From the NCBI RefSeq assembly GCF_023278565.1, contig NC_064678.1, forward strand, positions 1,736,001 to 1,800,000: a DNA stretch of 64,000 nucleotides, in the 5' to 3' direction. Numbering within the stretch: position 1 is the stretch's first letter; each line of letters starts with the position of its first letter. Positions 1-13,221 of the stretch are shown here, in pieces. The DNA comes from Colletotrichum lupini (taxonomy: Eukaryota > Ascomycota > Sordariomycetes > Glomerellales > Glomerellaceae). The notes beneath the pieces are model-generated. The model saw only the letters and a program-made list of their open reading frames with translations. It was not told the DNA's origin and searched no databases. The position numbers and the translations under genes are program-made.

Positions 1-557
1 AGGAAGAAGTTCATGTAGATGGCTAGACATGCAGGTCCCGCGGCGGGTCTGCGTTACTTAACACCGGGTTGAGGTGTGTGTGGCACTGCATGGTCCCTTC
101 GAGTGAACCTACGCGCAAGCATGGCTCATATCACCATGGTTGTTCTAGGTGAGATGTGTTAAAATCGGGATCTAACGGAATTGGAAATCGTATTTCTGTT
201 TCCTTGAAAGTCCAATTGGGAAATAAATTCGCGAAATACACCTAGTGACGAAGACTACGTGTAGCATGGCCTCACATAGTCAAAAGCTGAATTCGGCAAG
301 TAAAAGGCGAGGATATGAAGCGATGGCTTATAATAATTCATTGAGGTGCGCTGTATTGAAAATGACAGAAAGCCTAAATTTCAACACTTGGCACATCGGG
401 CTTTACTCGATAGGTTCCGCATGAGTGTGGATAGTCCATTGAGAAACGTGCCAAAATTCGTCGCGTCCAAATGATATGTGAGCACAAGTAGTGTATCAAG
501 AGGAGTTCTTCATTTCTCAAAACATCTATCATTGTCTTTCAAAGTCGCAAGTAACGC
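1..557. other. Unique intergenic sequence, no gene seen
   Basis: No open frame of useful length and no recognisable protein match on either strand. Base composition is mixed (CpA and TpG are present), so this is not RIP-mutated repeat. It ends exactly at the AACGC target duplication of the first retrotransposon (553-557). Confidence 0.6.
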
Positions 558-762
558 TGTTGGTATCCCTATTATAGGGTAGTTAGTTCGAACCGTAGTT
601 AACGAAGAGATTAATTGAACTATATAAATATCTGCGTAATAAGTATAAAAAGGAGGTTCTAACCGTAGGTTAGGCTAGCTATAATAATCGTAAATAGGGC
701 CCCTAATTAGCCCCTATATAGTTAGCTATATACTACGGTTAAATTAGACTTTTAATTTAATA
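558..762 (-). repeat. LTR of copia copy 1 (3' LTR in element sense)
   Basis: 205 bp, aligned end to end with 7778-7982. This copy faces the gene-free side and is more heavily converted to A/T than its partner; for example its inner end reads TTTAATTTAATA where the partner reads TCTAATCCGACA. Confidence 0.9.
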
Positions 763-3700
763 CTAACTTTCTTTTTTTTTTATTAATTTAACTATTATAG
801 TTAGAAATATAATTTAACCTCGGGCCCGTTTACTAAGTCGTCTCCCTTTCCCCTTTTTCTCTACTCTTTTTATATAACCTATCCCTCTATTTATATAATA
901 GCTTTTTTATTATTTATAAATTACTCTAATCCCTTATTTAATACTACTTTTATAAGAGCGTTTATAAGGTTATTTTTATTATTAATCTAACGGATTTTAA
1001 ATATCTTATACCTTTTATACGGTTACTTAAGGGCTATAATATTAATTATAAACCTCTTTTTTTTTATCGTTCCTAATTTAATAAAGTATTTATATAGCGA
1101 ATAGGAATTAGTATAAATAACCGTTAGAATAGGTAGAAAGCTAATTCGATTAGTAATCTTCCTTAGCGTTATTAAAATTGCGTAAAAGAGGTTAATACTA
1201 TTAACTATACTATATACTTCTAATACTAATATACTTCTCGTTACCCGCTTATTTTTAATTAATAAATAATAAATTATATTACTATATATAGTAAATTTGC
1301 TCTTACTTATACTCTTATTAACTAAGATAATAATATACCCTAATTATAAAATAAGGTCGTTATTATTCGTAAATAACTTATTAATAAAAACGTAAAGCTT
1401 ACTAATTATAAAGTTAATTAAGTAATAAATAGGACCTCGATTAAAATTCGTTTATTATTACTTAAGCTGCTTATTAAGTACCTTAACGTTTTATTTAGTT
1501 AGATCTATAACTTACGCTACCTTAGCGTAGTTAAAAGTTATTTTAAGCTAATAAATACTTATAATATATACCCCTCGCGCGAGCTTAGCTTTATACCGCT
1601 TCTTAATATTAGTTATATTTAAATTAACGAGGTTAATCTTCTTATTCTACCCCTTTTATTAAAAGATAATAGTTTCCTTTTTAATTATAAAAATCCCGCT
1701 ATTAAATACTAAGGGGGTATTTATTATAAGGACCTCTTTTAGCTTCGCTACGAAGCCCGCTTTTTAAAGCTCCTTATCCTCCTTTTTTATAAAATTAATA
1801 TTAAATAGGCTTAATATATCGTTAGTTTATATTCTAACGATCCTAAATTAGTCGCTTTTATACTCTATAACTAATAAGTACGGGTCGTATATAGAGGTAA
1901 CTATTAATAATTAATTAATATAAAAATCGTAATAAGTAGCCTACTAATAAGTGCCCGATTTTACGAGCCTATATAATAACTTAAGCACTTTAATAATTAT
2001 ACCTTCTAGGTACTTACTAGCCATTTCCTTTAGTAAATAGGCTAGGATTCTCTTTATAAGCCCTATAGCTAATTAGGTATAGGCCTAGGTAATATTACGG
2101 CTCTAAATCTTATATCCCTTTTTCTATAGCGATACTATTAATACTATTATTAATCGTTAGCTATAGCGCTATATAGTAAGTAATTATATAAATAGCGTTA
2201 CCTTTTTAATATTACCGTACCCCTAAATTACGTATCTAGACTTCTCGTACAGCTAAGGTATTCCTTTCTTTTTAATTTTACGAACTATTCGTAATTTAAA
2301 TATATAGAGGCTTATATGTTTTTCTAAGTTATATAGGATAAATCGATAGACCCCTCGATTATAAAGAGTATCTACTTTAATAAGATCTAATCCCTTATAC
2401 GGCTTTTTAAAAGTTATAATTATACTTTTTTTACGTAGTTTAACTACTAGCTCGAAATCGGCTTTCTTTTTTATTATATAAAAAGTATTAATTACCTCGT
2501 CGCTAGTAATAAATTGCCGTATTAGGGCTTGTTATCGTAGTCTTTTATAACGTCTTATTAGTAATATTAGTACTCTTTTAGCAATTTCCTCTTCCTTATC
2601 GTTTATTAATATTATTATAATAATTTTATTAAGGATAATTTCCTATACCTCTACTGCGGGTTATATAGTTTCCCCTAGCTCTTCTTCTTCTTATAAGTTA
2701 AAAATTACCTCGTTAAGATCTATATAGTACGGTTTAATTATTATAATTAATACTTCGAGTAGCTAGTTACGATTTCTCGTAACTATATAAGAGCGCTCGT
2801 TAATAGAAATTAACTTATATAGCCTAGCTTATTATTAAGTAATTTCGCGCTATATTTATATATCTAAATTTAGTAATATATCTAAATTATCCCTTATATT
2901 AGGCCTATTGCGCGTAATAATTACTTTATTAACTTATTTCTTTATATTTACCTCGTATAGTACTTATATTACTTTTTTAATTACTTAGGCTCGTTAGCTT
3001 ATATTTAGTAATAATAGCGAGGCTAAGGTCGTTTTTAAATATATTCTAAATACTAATAGCGTTAGTATAAGTCCGTTAGGCCTTATAATATCGTTATAAT
3101 ATTTAAGTACTATTTAGAGGTATTTATCGTCAGTAAAATCCGGATTTTCCTTTTTAATAATTCTAAACGCCCTTTTTAACTACTAATATACCCTCTTTAC
3201 CTTTTTAATACTATAGTGCGCTTTAATAAGTACGACTTTTAGCTATATACTATAAGCTATCGTATTATCCCTAAATTCTATTAATTTAAAGCTAGTATTA
3301 GTATTAGTTTTAATACTATCTAGCGGTCCTTAGTATATATCGATCTAGCTTTTTCGCAGGGCTACTTATATTATTTTTACTTATAAATCCCAGAGGAATT
3401 GCCCTACTTAGAAGGATATAGCTACGTCGATTATATATAGTACTAGCCGACTATTTAAATAGAAAATATTAATAACGATTTCCTAGTTAAAGTTAAGCTT
3501 ATTACGTAATTTAAACTTAAATTTGCGTAGGCTTTATATATTTATTTAGTATTAATAATATACTTTTATTAACTACTCTAGCGCCCCTATTTTAATATTA
3601 TTATTACTTAATTACTTTAGGAAGTTATATAGCCTCGTAACTAATAAGTACCTAAATCTCTAATATAATCTTCTAAGCTCACTTTCTATTAAATAATTAA

Positions 3701-6700
3701 TTAACTTCGTATTATTAATAAGCTTTATAAACGCATGCCCCTATCGTTATTCGACTATTTTAAAATACTTACTACTAAAGATTCTATTCTTTATATTATT
3801 AAATATAATACCTAGTCGATTTATATCTTTTAGATATAAGAAAAATAGGGTATTAATAAGTAAAATATAAAAAGTTATCGTTCTAAAGTATATTTCTACT
3901 TCTACTATACTTAGAGCGATAATTTCTTTACCTAGGCTAAAACTAATCTTTATAATACCCGCCGTTAATATATTAAGTATTACTAGCGCAATTTCTTATA
4001 GTACTTAAAATCACCCTTTTCCTCTAGTTAACTATTACGATACCCTAGTATTTAAAATAATCCTATAGAAATCGTCTAGGCCGTACTTTTTATTTATATA
4101 GAATACTTATATAAGCTTAGTATTTAAAAAATCTAAGTAATATAAAAAAGACCCCTTTAGCTACCCCTAGATTTACTTAATACTATATTCCTTTTTTTTG
4201 AATATTAAAAGAGATAGCGTCTTTTCTTTAATCGTTAAGAAAATAGGCTTTAGCCCTATTAAATTCGCCCTTTTAGCTATTTCTATATCTATTATCTAAG
4301 GGACCTTCCCTTACTATTTATAAATAAAAGCCTACTTATTAAGAGCTTTTATTACCCTCTATTCGTTTAGCCTCGTATATCCTTTAGAAACTAACGGGGT
4401 AAAAAAAGAGTAGTTAATATTATCGATTTCGTTATAATCTAATTCGTTAATATAGGGGGTAAGATCTTTTTTATTTTTTAAATCTTTTATAAGGGGTATA
4501 TACTTTAAGCCGCTATTTTAACTATTATTACTAAGTTCTGTACCCCCGGATTTACCCTTATATATAATAAAGAATTAGTTAAATTAATAAGGGCTAGTTT
4601 TACTATTTATTACCCTCGACTTTTTATATTATTCGTATAGTTTAATACGCTCTTCTTTAGAGTAGTTACTTAATTAATATCTATCCTTTTTATAAATATA
4701 GTATTACCTCTTCTATTACCCTACTTATAAATTAAATCTCTACTTATTTAATAAATCTAGGCCTCTTTACTAATAATTACCATATTTAACCTCTTTTCCT
4801 TTTTTATTATACGTTTAATTAACTTAATATTACTAATAAGGGCCGTCGTATACTTAGAGGTAAGTTTAGTATAGCATTCTTACCTTAATATTAAAGCTAG
4901 ATTTTAGCCTCGAATAGAGCGTCTCGTAGTTTTCGGGTACTTAGTATAGGGTTATTTTTACCTCTAGTATACGCTAAATTGCGGTATAAAAATATCTAAC
5001 TTTCTACTTATTTATCCCCTTATTTAGCTAGGTTTTTACTAGTTTATCGATTCGATTAATAAGCTTTTTAAGGATCTTTATTTACAATTTACTCTCTATT
5101 ATCTTAGTTATAAATACGAAAGAAATCGCTCGTAGCTTAGATAAGAGCTCTAGGTTCTTATTATAAGTCTCGAAGCAGCTTCGGATTACGTTAATTATAC
5201 TAAAAAAGTCGTTTTAATTAAAACTACGTACCGCTTCGTAATAATAATTAGAGGCTTTGCTTATAAATACGATATTAATTACTAAATAGTACTAGTATTC
5301 CCTAATTCCGACTTTTTTATAATAATTATAAAATATCGTTAGGGTTTTTTATAAAACCTTATACTTCCCCTTAGAGTATAATTTCTCTTTTAAGAGGATC
5401 TTTTTAAAGTTTATAAATTACCTCGTATTTACTACTAGATTTTTAGTATTTATATACGATCCTTACGTCTTTACGTATTATTAATAACTTTGGGTTATTT
5501 ACCTCCTTTTTTATGAGCTAATCGGTACTAAATTTCGCATTAATAACAATAATAAATTATAAATCAAAATAGGTAGAATTATTAATTATCGTACTTCTAG
5601 TACTATATTTTACCCCAGTATATCCTTTTATAACGATAGATTTCTATTAGTAATTATAAGGAGGAAATCTAGGTTATTTACCCTTTTTTTAAATTCGTTA
5701 AAGCGATTATACGCTCTATTAACCTAGGCCTAGTTCTATAATACGAATTCCTCCTTTATAATTATTATTATTAGTATTTCGTATAGCTCTTATAATTATA
5801 ATTACGCTAATAATACCCCTCGCCCGTAAAAAAATCTATTAATTATTTTTGCAATTCCTAAGTTTACGCTTACGAACTATTCGTTTAGTTAGTAACTAAG
5901 GTTATTTATAATCTCGTAAAATAATGGTTACCCCTATAGCCCCTTTTTCTTATAAACCTTAGTTAAATAAATTAATACCGCGTTAATTTACTTACTATTA
6001 AGCTAATCTACGATTCTATATATTTACGTCCCTTAATAATCCGGGTTAATATTTACCTATTTATAAAGGATTAGGATTCTATTTAGGATCGGGTTTCGTC
6101 CTCTTTTTCCTTACCCTAATTCGCTAAGGGTCGTGCTTTAGTTTATATCTATATTAATAGTTACTAGCGTATTTAATTTTAATAGGGATATATTTAATCC
6201 GCACGCTAGTTATAGTAAATCCGTACTTTTATTACTTAACGAATTTATCGGGGTTTAGGAAATTCTCGCTTTCTTTTACTATCTCGCTATTACTCTCGTT
6301 TCTATTATTTTTAGTAATTACTACTACCCTTTTAAATTACTCACTATCGTACTTACTAAGATCCTCTTTTTTATTTAATATAAAAGGGTAGGTTTTAATA
6401 GTTCTTTTTTATAATAATAGCAGTAAACGTTTATATTACTATAAAAAGATATAGTAATTAGTCTTAGGATCTTTATTAGTTACTAATTTCCGCTATCCTA
6501 TATACTTCTAGCCTCTTAAGCCTCGTGCTTTTTATAATTTCTAAATAGCTTCTTTTTTTAACTTACTTTTTTTTTAAAATAGTATTCCGTAAGAATAGTT
6601 AAAAATAAACGCCGGGCGGCTCGTAAAAAAGCTATATAAGCTATTAAGAACTATATAAGCCGTTAAGTACGGTTAATAAAGTTAAGCCCTTTTTTTTATA

Positions 6701-7777
6701 AAATTATATATTTTAAAAACTTACCGAAAATACTTACTTATTACTTATATGCAGTAGGGTTAAATACTTTAGAGATCTTATTTTTTATAGCCTCTTAGTA
6801 CCCTATTTTATATTTTTTAAGTAGTCTTTTTTATAATTTAATTATAATTAAGTAATTATCGCTTACTAATAATCCCTTTTATTACTTAGTTAATTTTTTA
6901 AAATTAGTAATTCTATATTAGGAGCTAACATAAAAAGAAGCTTTTAAACGGCCCTCTAGAGGATTCTTTTTTTTTCCCTTTAAATCCTCGTTTTTTTAAC
7001 CTTTTCTTAAGCTAATAATAACTCTAGCGGGAGGTCGTAGGATTACTTTAAAATAGCCGCTTTCTTCTTAAGTTAATTTCTAAAATCCGTAATACTCTTA
7101 ACTTAATATTATTAAGATTTCTAAATCCCCTCCTTTCTTATTAAACCGTCCTTTATATTATATTCTTAAATAATACCTAGGGGGTAGTTAAGGGAGCTAT
7201 AAAGAAGTTATTTAAATTACGGGCTTAAAGTTATATTTATAAAATCCTCATAATAATAGATTTTTTTATATACTATAGATCTCTTAACTTAATAACTCTT
7301 ATAAAGTTACTTTCGCTACTAAATAAGAATATTTATATTTAGAGATCCCCTTTTTTAATCGTACGGTACTTTTTTATATTATATTATTAAGCTCGTTCGT
7401 TATACTAATTAATTAGGTAAATAGCTGTTATATAAATATTTTTTTTTACTAATTTAACTAGTTAATTTCTAATTACGGGCCGGCTATAGAAAAGTTATTT
7501 AATAAAAAAGCTACTTAGAGCGATAGTAAAAAGCTAGTTATTTAAGTAGTTCTATTAATTAACGTAGTTTAATATAATAAACGTCGACCTTTTATAAATA
7601 GTAAAGGGCTACGATTATTTAATTCTATATAGTATTTAAGAATTACCTCTTTTTTTATTTACTTTTATAAAATTAATTAGTACGAATCTCTTATTCTATA
7701 TAATATTAAGAGGTCGTTTCTTTTACGTAGTAAGATACCTGACTAATTTATAATAATAGAATTTAATTACTAATTAG

Positions 7778-7982
7778 TATTAGTATCCCTATTATAGGGT
7801 AGTTAGTTTAAATTATAATTAACGAAGAGATTAATTAAATTATATAAATATCTGCGTAGTAGGTATAAAAAGGAGGTTCTAACCGTAGGTTGGGCTGGCT
7901 ATAATAATTGTAAATAGGGCCCCTAATTGGCCCCTGCGCAGTTGGCTATATGCCGCGGTCGAATTGGACTTCTAATCCGACA
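7778..7982 (-). repeat. LTR of copia copy 1 (5' LTR in element sense)
   Basis: 205 bp. The half nearest the reductase gene (about 7880-7982) still holds TGG, TGC and CAG, all lost in the distal LTR, so RIP fades toward the gene. In element sense this is the promoter LTR, and its outer end lies 60 bp past the reductase stop codon. Confidence 0.9.
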
Positions 7983-8042
7983 AACGCTAAATTATAGCAA
8001 TTCCCAATCTAATCATTCTCACAAGACTATAGCAAGCCACAT

Positions 8043-10240
8043 CTATCCCCAAACGTCTTCTTGCCACTTGCGATTTCTCTTGAGTCCTTCGCTCCAGTCC
8101 TTGACTTGAGCGTCACTCCAGCCCTTATCCGCTCTCACAATATCACCCAAAGTTTTTCCGACCTCCCTAGCCATGCTCGCCCGTCCGCACATGTACAAAC
8201 TGGCACTCTCCTCCAAAAGCCCCAAAACCTCGGCGCCCAACTCACGTACCCTGTCCTGGACGTATGTCTTCTTCGCGCCCTCTTGCCGCGAGAAGGCCGT
8301 CACGATCTTGAGCTTGCCACCGAGGTCCTTCTCCATCTGTTCGAGCTCCTCTTTGTAAATGTAGTCGTCGTCGGGGCGCTGACATCCAAAGAAGAGGATC
8401 ATCTGTCCAATGTCTTTACCGACGGACTGGAGACGAAGGCGCTCCATGATAAAGGCCCGGAACGGTGCCAGACCCGTGCCAGCAGCGACCATGACAAGCG
8501 GGTGCGATGAGAGCATAGGAAGCTTGAACTTGGAGCGGCGGATGTGAGCGTAGACAAGGCCGCCCTCCAGTGCGTTCGAGGGGCCTGACAGGGCATAGCT
8601 GAGACCCTCGGTCTGCTGCGTTGCCTGCGAGTCTTGTAGCGAGTTGGAGAGCGACTGAAGGTAGTTCGTCGTCAGACCAGGGATGGCTGTGGTTGGGGAA
8701 GCGGACAAGGGGGTATCAGATACGGCAACGGTGATGCTGGGTGCCTTGGGAGAAACAACACTAGAAGAAGAAATGGAGTAGTAACGCGGCTGGGATCTAG
8801 GCAAGGTCTCGATGAGGTATGACAGGGGAATTCCCGACCATGCAGACGATGTCGCGTTGCCATCGGCCTTGGCTGCGTATTCCAGAAGCTTGCCGATGGT
8901 CAGATGATTCGATGCGAGGAAAGCGGCGTAGTTATCCTTGTCGCGTCCTAGGTTCAGTAGAATTTCCTTTGATGCGGGAGAGGGCGCAAACTGTGCGAGG
9001 CCTCGGACGGCATCTCTGGGAACTGCGGCGCAGATCTCGAGGTAGTATCTGAACAATGTCTCGACATTCGTCGGCGTGGGAATTCTGACCTTAACGGCGG
9101 CGTCAAGGGCGTTAATGCTGATAGGGATGCTTCTGCGCTCTGAAAGACCGAGGACGTTAAGGAGACGCTCAACTTCCTGGTCGGGGTTGATGGGCCAGAC
9201 GGCAAGATGATCGCCGGTCTTGTATGTGATTTGGGAGCTGTTTCCTAGATCGAGGTCCAGATGAAGACAGCTGCGTCCAGGAGAGGAGAATAAGCTGCGC
9301 GCATTTTTGATCTTCAAGGCTTTGATGGCTGAGTTGGCTGTTGACTTTCCAGAGCCCTCAATCAGGTGTACTGGCTCGCCAATGTGAAGATCCTGCGGCT
9401 CCAGGGACTCATCCTCGACGACAGCGAGCGACGGCTCGTGAACAACTTCGTGTTCCTGCAGCTTCAATTCATCGCGGAAGACCTTGTACAAGTCATCCTT
9501 CCATGAAAGGAAGTCCTCCTCTGTAGCCCCGACCGCATCGTCTGCGCGGCCGACGGGCGCCAATCGCGAGGCGCCACAGTCTACCAAGGCCTTATCGACG
9601 ACGTCGACGACCTTGTTGTAGTATCTGTAATTGCTGTTGCCCAGACCAAAGGCTGCGTAGCGCAGCGATGTAAGGGGCTTGTCTTGCAGCTTGGTCAACC
9701 AGTCCCAGAACAAGCTGGCGTTATCGCTGGGGTCTCCCTCGCCATAGGTGGAGATGATGAAGATGGCCAGCTTAGTCTGGGGAATCTGTGTGATGGTGTC
9801 GGCGTCGTAGTCTGAGAGGTCTGCTGACATGGTGTTTAGATGGAAGCGCTGGTGCAGCTCGCGAGCGAGGCGGTTCGCGAAGCCCTCTGCGGTGCCGGAT
9901 TGCGAGCCCCAGAAGACGACGACATCTTTGCCCTGGACATGAGACTGTCAGTAAAAGATAGAGCAAGAAGAGGAGTTCCGGCTTGACTTACGAGCTCTTC
10001 TAGCCTCTCAGCAATGTTCTTTGACTTCTTGTTCGCGGCATTGCCGTCAGCGCCTTGTTGAGGCTTCTCGTACCAGATGTAGTTGTACGGATCCGGCCTG
10101 TCCCAGGCGTATCCGCGCAGGACATATGCGGCAGACAGAAGACCGGCAGCAGCAAGAGCGGCTGTATCTGCGACTGTTCCTGGCGCGAGCTGGCTGAGGA
10201 GCTTCAGCGTGCTCTCTGGCAGAGCTCCTGGAAGAGACAT
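8043..10240 (-). CDS. cprA: NADPH-cytochrome P450 reductase
   Basis: Diflavin reductase that passes electrons from NADPH through FAD and FMN to microsomal P450s at the ER membrane. Model: exon 1 10240-9992 (83 codons), intron 9991-9933 (59 bp, GTAAGT...CAG), exon 2 9932-8043; 712 aa. The start is the ATG reading MSLPGALPES; a longer in-frame ATG upstream adds residues unlike the family. Visible features: hydrophobic N-terminal anchor at about residues 24-44; FMN-site motif FWGSQSGTAEG near 90 and STYGEGDPSD near 145; FAD-site RYYSISSSS near 466; NADPH-site GTGLAPFRAF near 568 and YMCGR near 663; a penultimate tryptophan of the kind that stacks on FAD. Length is normal for fungal reductases. 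It is divergent from a P450, which suggests a dedicated or co-regulated redox pair, although many fungi use this gene as the general reductase. A retrotransposon lies 60 bp past the stop. Confidence 0.95.
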
Positions 10241-11561
10241 GATGAGATGAGAATCAGAAGCGCAATGAAGATGATTGAACTGCCAGCGTCGAATATGATA
10301 CAGTCTCAATGAGCTTGCCCAAGTTTTATCTCTGTGGTAAGAGAACGGCGAGTTTCGAGATGTTAAATGCGACCCGAGACTTCCTCTGAGTATCGTGGAA
10401 GTTTCCTAAATCGTACAACATATGAATTGCAGCTACCAACACACCTAGTGCCGTCAACCTACATTGCGCCAAAGACTTTCCTAAACCAATTCTAAGAGGC
10501 AAGTCACCGTCCCCACGAGGTGCGGGGAGCATTGCCAACTTGAGACGGACTCAGATTTTGGAATAGAGAAAGTTGGGGAACGAATCCACTTCCCCGCGGG
10601 GGGGGGGGGGGACACGAAGAAGCAAGCTGGCACGGCTGGCAAGGTCAGATGTGATGTAGTCTAAACTAAGATAGGCGAATGATCCCGCGGGATCGAGATG
10701 TCCATCCAACAAACTGCGAGATTACCGAAGAGGACCCCGTATTTCCCCAAACTTCGCCCCAGCCTCTTGATGCCTCCGCCATCGTCGGCTGGAACACCGA
10801 GCGCCTCTTGGCATGCCCCATTTCGACTTTGAGGTCTCTCCCGCGGTGAAAGTTGCCGCATCCAGACGAGAACCCCTCAGATCGCGGGTCTAGCCCAGCA
10901 GAAAGATTTCATCTCCCCCGCGTAAGGATTCTGTGGAAGGTATGTGACGGACCCCGAGATAACCCCAAGATCTGTCACTACAATGCAGAATCAACCAATG
11001 GTGCCGCAATTACCCATCAGCCATGCGTATGTTGTACACTGCGTTTTCCCCGCGGGACTTGGCCTTTGCTTGTCTTGGTCTGAGCGAGTTAGTCCCGTCC
11101 CTGTCCCAGCCCTGGGCAGAACCCGCCCGCCGTCCCCGGCTTCGCGCCCCTCTTTCCTATCCGGGATCCTCTGAAAGTCTCATGAGCTATTCTTATTGAC
11201 AGCCCAGACAAAATGGGGGGCGGGCTGAGGTTTGTGACGTGCAGAGGTGCGGAGAATACGTCGTAGCTTGTGGAGGGATGGGCTATCGGTTGCGAGCCGC
11301 GAGCGAATGTGATGTCGCGGCGAGATTTTCCTTTCTCGAAAGCCGGGCCAAACCAAGTGGGCATTGATTTACGGTCGATTTTATCCATTCTCGTGACTTC
11401 TGTGGCTGATTAGTGTTCCACTACGCGGATGGTTATTTAGTTGAAGACGACTTCCTTTCTTTCAGCAGCATAGAGTAGGCCGTGATCCAAAGCTCTTCAT
11501 TCTTCGAACCCAGTGTTTGCCTTTTTCATCCCACAAGATCTCTTGGGATCTAGCTAGCAAC
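10241..11561. promoter_or_regulatory. Shared divergent promoter region between reductase and P450
   Basis: 1.3 kb with no convincing gene; the short frames here have no family resemblance. It separates two divergent start codons. It contains four CCGCGG hexamers (10594-10599, 10685-10690, 10841-10846, 11050-11055), a run of 14 G at 10598-10611 and pyrimidine-rich stretches before the P450 start. Fungal Zn2Cys6 regulators commonly bind paired CGG triplets, so the hexamers are candidate operators; that role is inferred. Confidence 0.55.
10681..10694. promoter_or_regulatory. Perfect 14 bp palindrome centred on CCGCGG
   Basis: GATCCCGCGGGATC is its own reverse complement and is the longest exact palindrome noticed in the reductase/P450 promoter region. 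It encloses the second of the four CCGCGG sites. It is a plausible binding site for a dimeric zinc-cluster regulator; binding is not shown. Confidence 0.4.
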
Positions 11562-13216
11562 ATGACGCTCGAAACATTCTCTTCCTCCTCGCAGGCGCCA
11601 TACGCCGCGGGCTTTCTCTTCGTTGCCTTGTCTTATTTCATCGTTTACCCAATGTTCGTATACTTCAAGGACACAAAAGGTGAGCTTTCTTCAGCCCTGG
11701 GCCCATTATTCGCAGCCACTAACAACATTGCTCAGGCATGCGCAAGTTTGAAAACTTGAGTACATTTTCCGGCGTTTACAACATTCCCTTCATGATCCTC
11801 GCCCGCACCGGTGCTCGATCAACTCATCTCGTCAACCTCCACCGGGAAAAGGGCCCGATCCTCCGCACTGGTCCCAATACCCTCTCTTTCAGTGATGTCC
11901 GCGCCATCAAGGACATCTACGGTCATGGAACCCCTTGCATCAAGGATGAGTCCTACGTCCTCACGGCCGGATCCCACTACCACCTCGCCGATGTGGTCGA
12001 CAAACATGACCACGCAAAGAAGCGTAAGGTCTTGTCCTCCGCCTACGCCCTGAAGAACCTCGAGGGATGGGAACACAAGGTCGCAGACAAGGTCGAGAGA
12101 CTGTTCAAGCAACTCGACCAGCGCTGCACCGACCCCCTCCCCAAGGGCCAAATGTTCCCCAAGCCAGAGGATTTGACCGTCGACTACCGCAAATGGGGCA
12201 ACTTCTTCACCCTCGACGCCATCGCCGACATTGGTCTCTCCGAGCGTCTCGGCCTGCTTGACCGCGGCCACGACCGTGTTCTCGCCCGCCGTAAAGACGG
12301 CTCAACCTGGGAGGTCCCCCTCCGCGACTCGCTCTACCCCACTGCCCGGAAACAGTCCCTCCTCGTCTGGAGCTACGACAACTACAAGCTCATTGACAAG
12401 CTCTCCAACATCATCCCCCGCTACCGCCAAATGACCGAGGCATCCAAGGGCTGGGACGGCATCGTGCTCGAGCTCGCCCACAAGCGCCTTCAGCGTTACA
12501 ACAAGGGCGACGAGAAGCTTGATGACTTCTTCCAGGCTCTGATGGAGAACAAGAACGGCGAGGCCAACAACCTTGAGTGGGGCGAAATCGTCGCCGAGAT
12601 CAACATCATGATGAACGCTGGCAGCGTGACCACCGCCATCGCCGTCACAAACGTGCTTTACCAGCTCCTCAAGAACCCGAAATACCTACAGCTCCTCCGT
12701 GAAGAAGTTGACAGCGTCCTTGACGCGGATGAGATTGTCGCACCTTACGACAAGGTGAAGCACCTCCCCTACCTCCGCGCCTGCCTCGACGAGTCCCTCC
12801 GCCTGTTCCCTCCCACACCGCAAGGCCTACCTCGCAAGACGCCCCCGGAAGGCATGTACATCATGGGCGAGTGGGTGCCAGGCAATACTACTGTCAGCAT
12901 GTCGGGTGTCGTCGCCCACCGCGACGAGACCGTCTTCCCCGACGCCGATAAGTACGTGCCGGACAGGTGGCTTGGTGACAAGGGCAAGGAGCTGCAGCCG
13001 TACTTCTTGGCCTTCTCCGCCGGCGCGAGAGGATGCATCGGCCGCAACATTTCTTACTTGGAACAGGCTGTGCTCTTGGCTTCGGTCGTGCACAGGTACG
13101 AGTTTGCTCTGCCGCGGGACTTCGAGATGGCGCGTGAAGAGACGATGAACTGGTTGCTCGGGGAGATGCCCGTCAAGGTTTGGAGGAGGCAGTTGGAGGA
13201 GGTTGAGGCGCACTAG
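11562..13216 (+). CDS. Microsomal cytochrome P450 (benzoate 4-monooxygenase-like)
   Basis: Class II P450 monooxygenase. Model: exon 1 11562-11679, intron 11680-11735 (56 bp, GTGAGC...CTCAG), exon 2 11736-13216; 532 aa. The short first exon supplies the membrane anchor (about residues 13-33), which an exon-2-only model would miss. Exon 2 carries the K-helix ExxR in DESLRLFPP and the heme loop FSAGARGCIGR with the cysteine ligand near residue 473. The I-helix reads AGSVTT, where the common acidic residue before the threonine is replaced by valine. Overall resemblance is to fungal P450s annotated as benzoate 4-monooxygenase (CYP53-like) by family memory; the substrate is uncertain. It shares a promoter region with the reductase. 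A copia element begins 5 bp after the stop codon, so the transcript must end in LTR sequence. The codons are GC-rich and undamaged by RIP. Confidence 0.9.
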
Positions 13217-13221
13217 ATTCC

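Larger units (their letters stand above)
558..7982 (-). mobile_element. Full-length RIP-mutated Ty1/copia LTR retrotransposon, copy 1
   Basis: A 7,425 bp element bounded by two 205 bp LTRs (558-762 and 7778-7982) and by a perfect 5 bp target duplication AACGC (553-557 and 7983-7987). Sense is minus: the plus-strand LTR begins TGTTGG and ends CCGACA, the reverse of the other copies, and a T/C-rich tract just inside the left LTR (about 765-785) is the complement of the polypurine tract. The interior is the same family as the copy at 13222-20191, which shows the copia order gag, protease, integrase, RT, RNase H. No reading frame survives. Remaining C is mostly in CpG, CpC or CpT and almost never in CpA, the RIP signature. 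The element is on the same strand as the reductase gene and starts 60 bp beyond its stop codon. Confidence 0.93.

Noticed and set aside
8061..8510. 149-codon plus frame
   Set aside because: Antisense shadow of the P450 reductase C-terminal region.
11819..12271. 150-codon minus frame
   Set aside because: Antisense to the P450 exon 2, which has intact P450 motifs.
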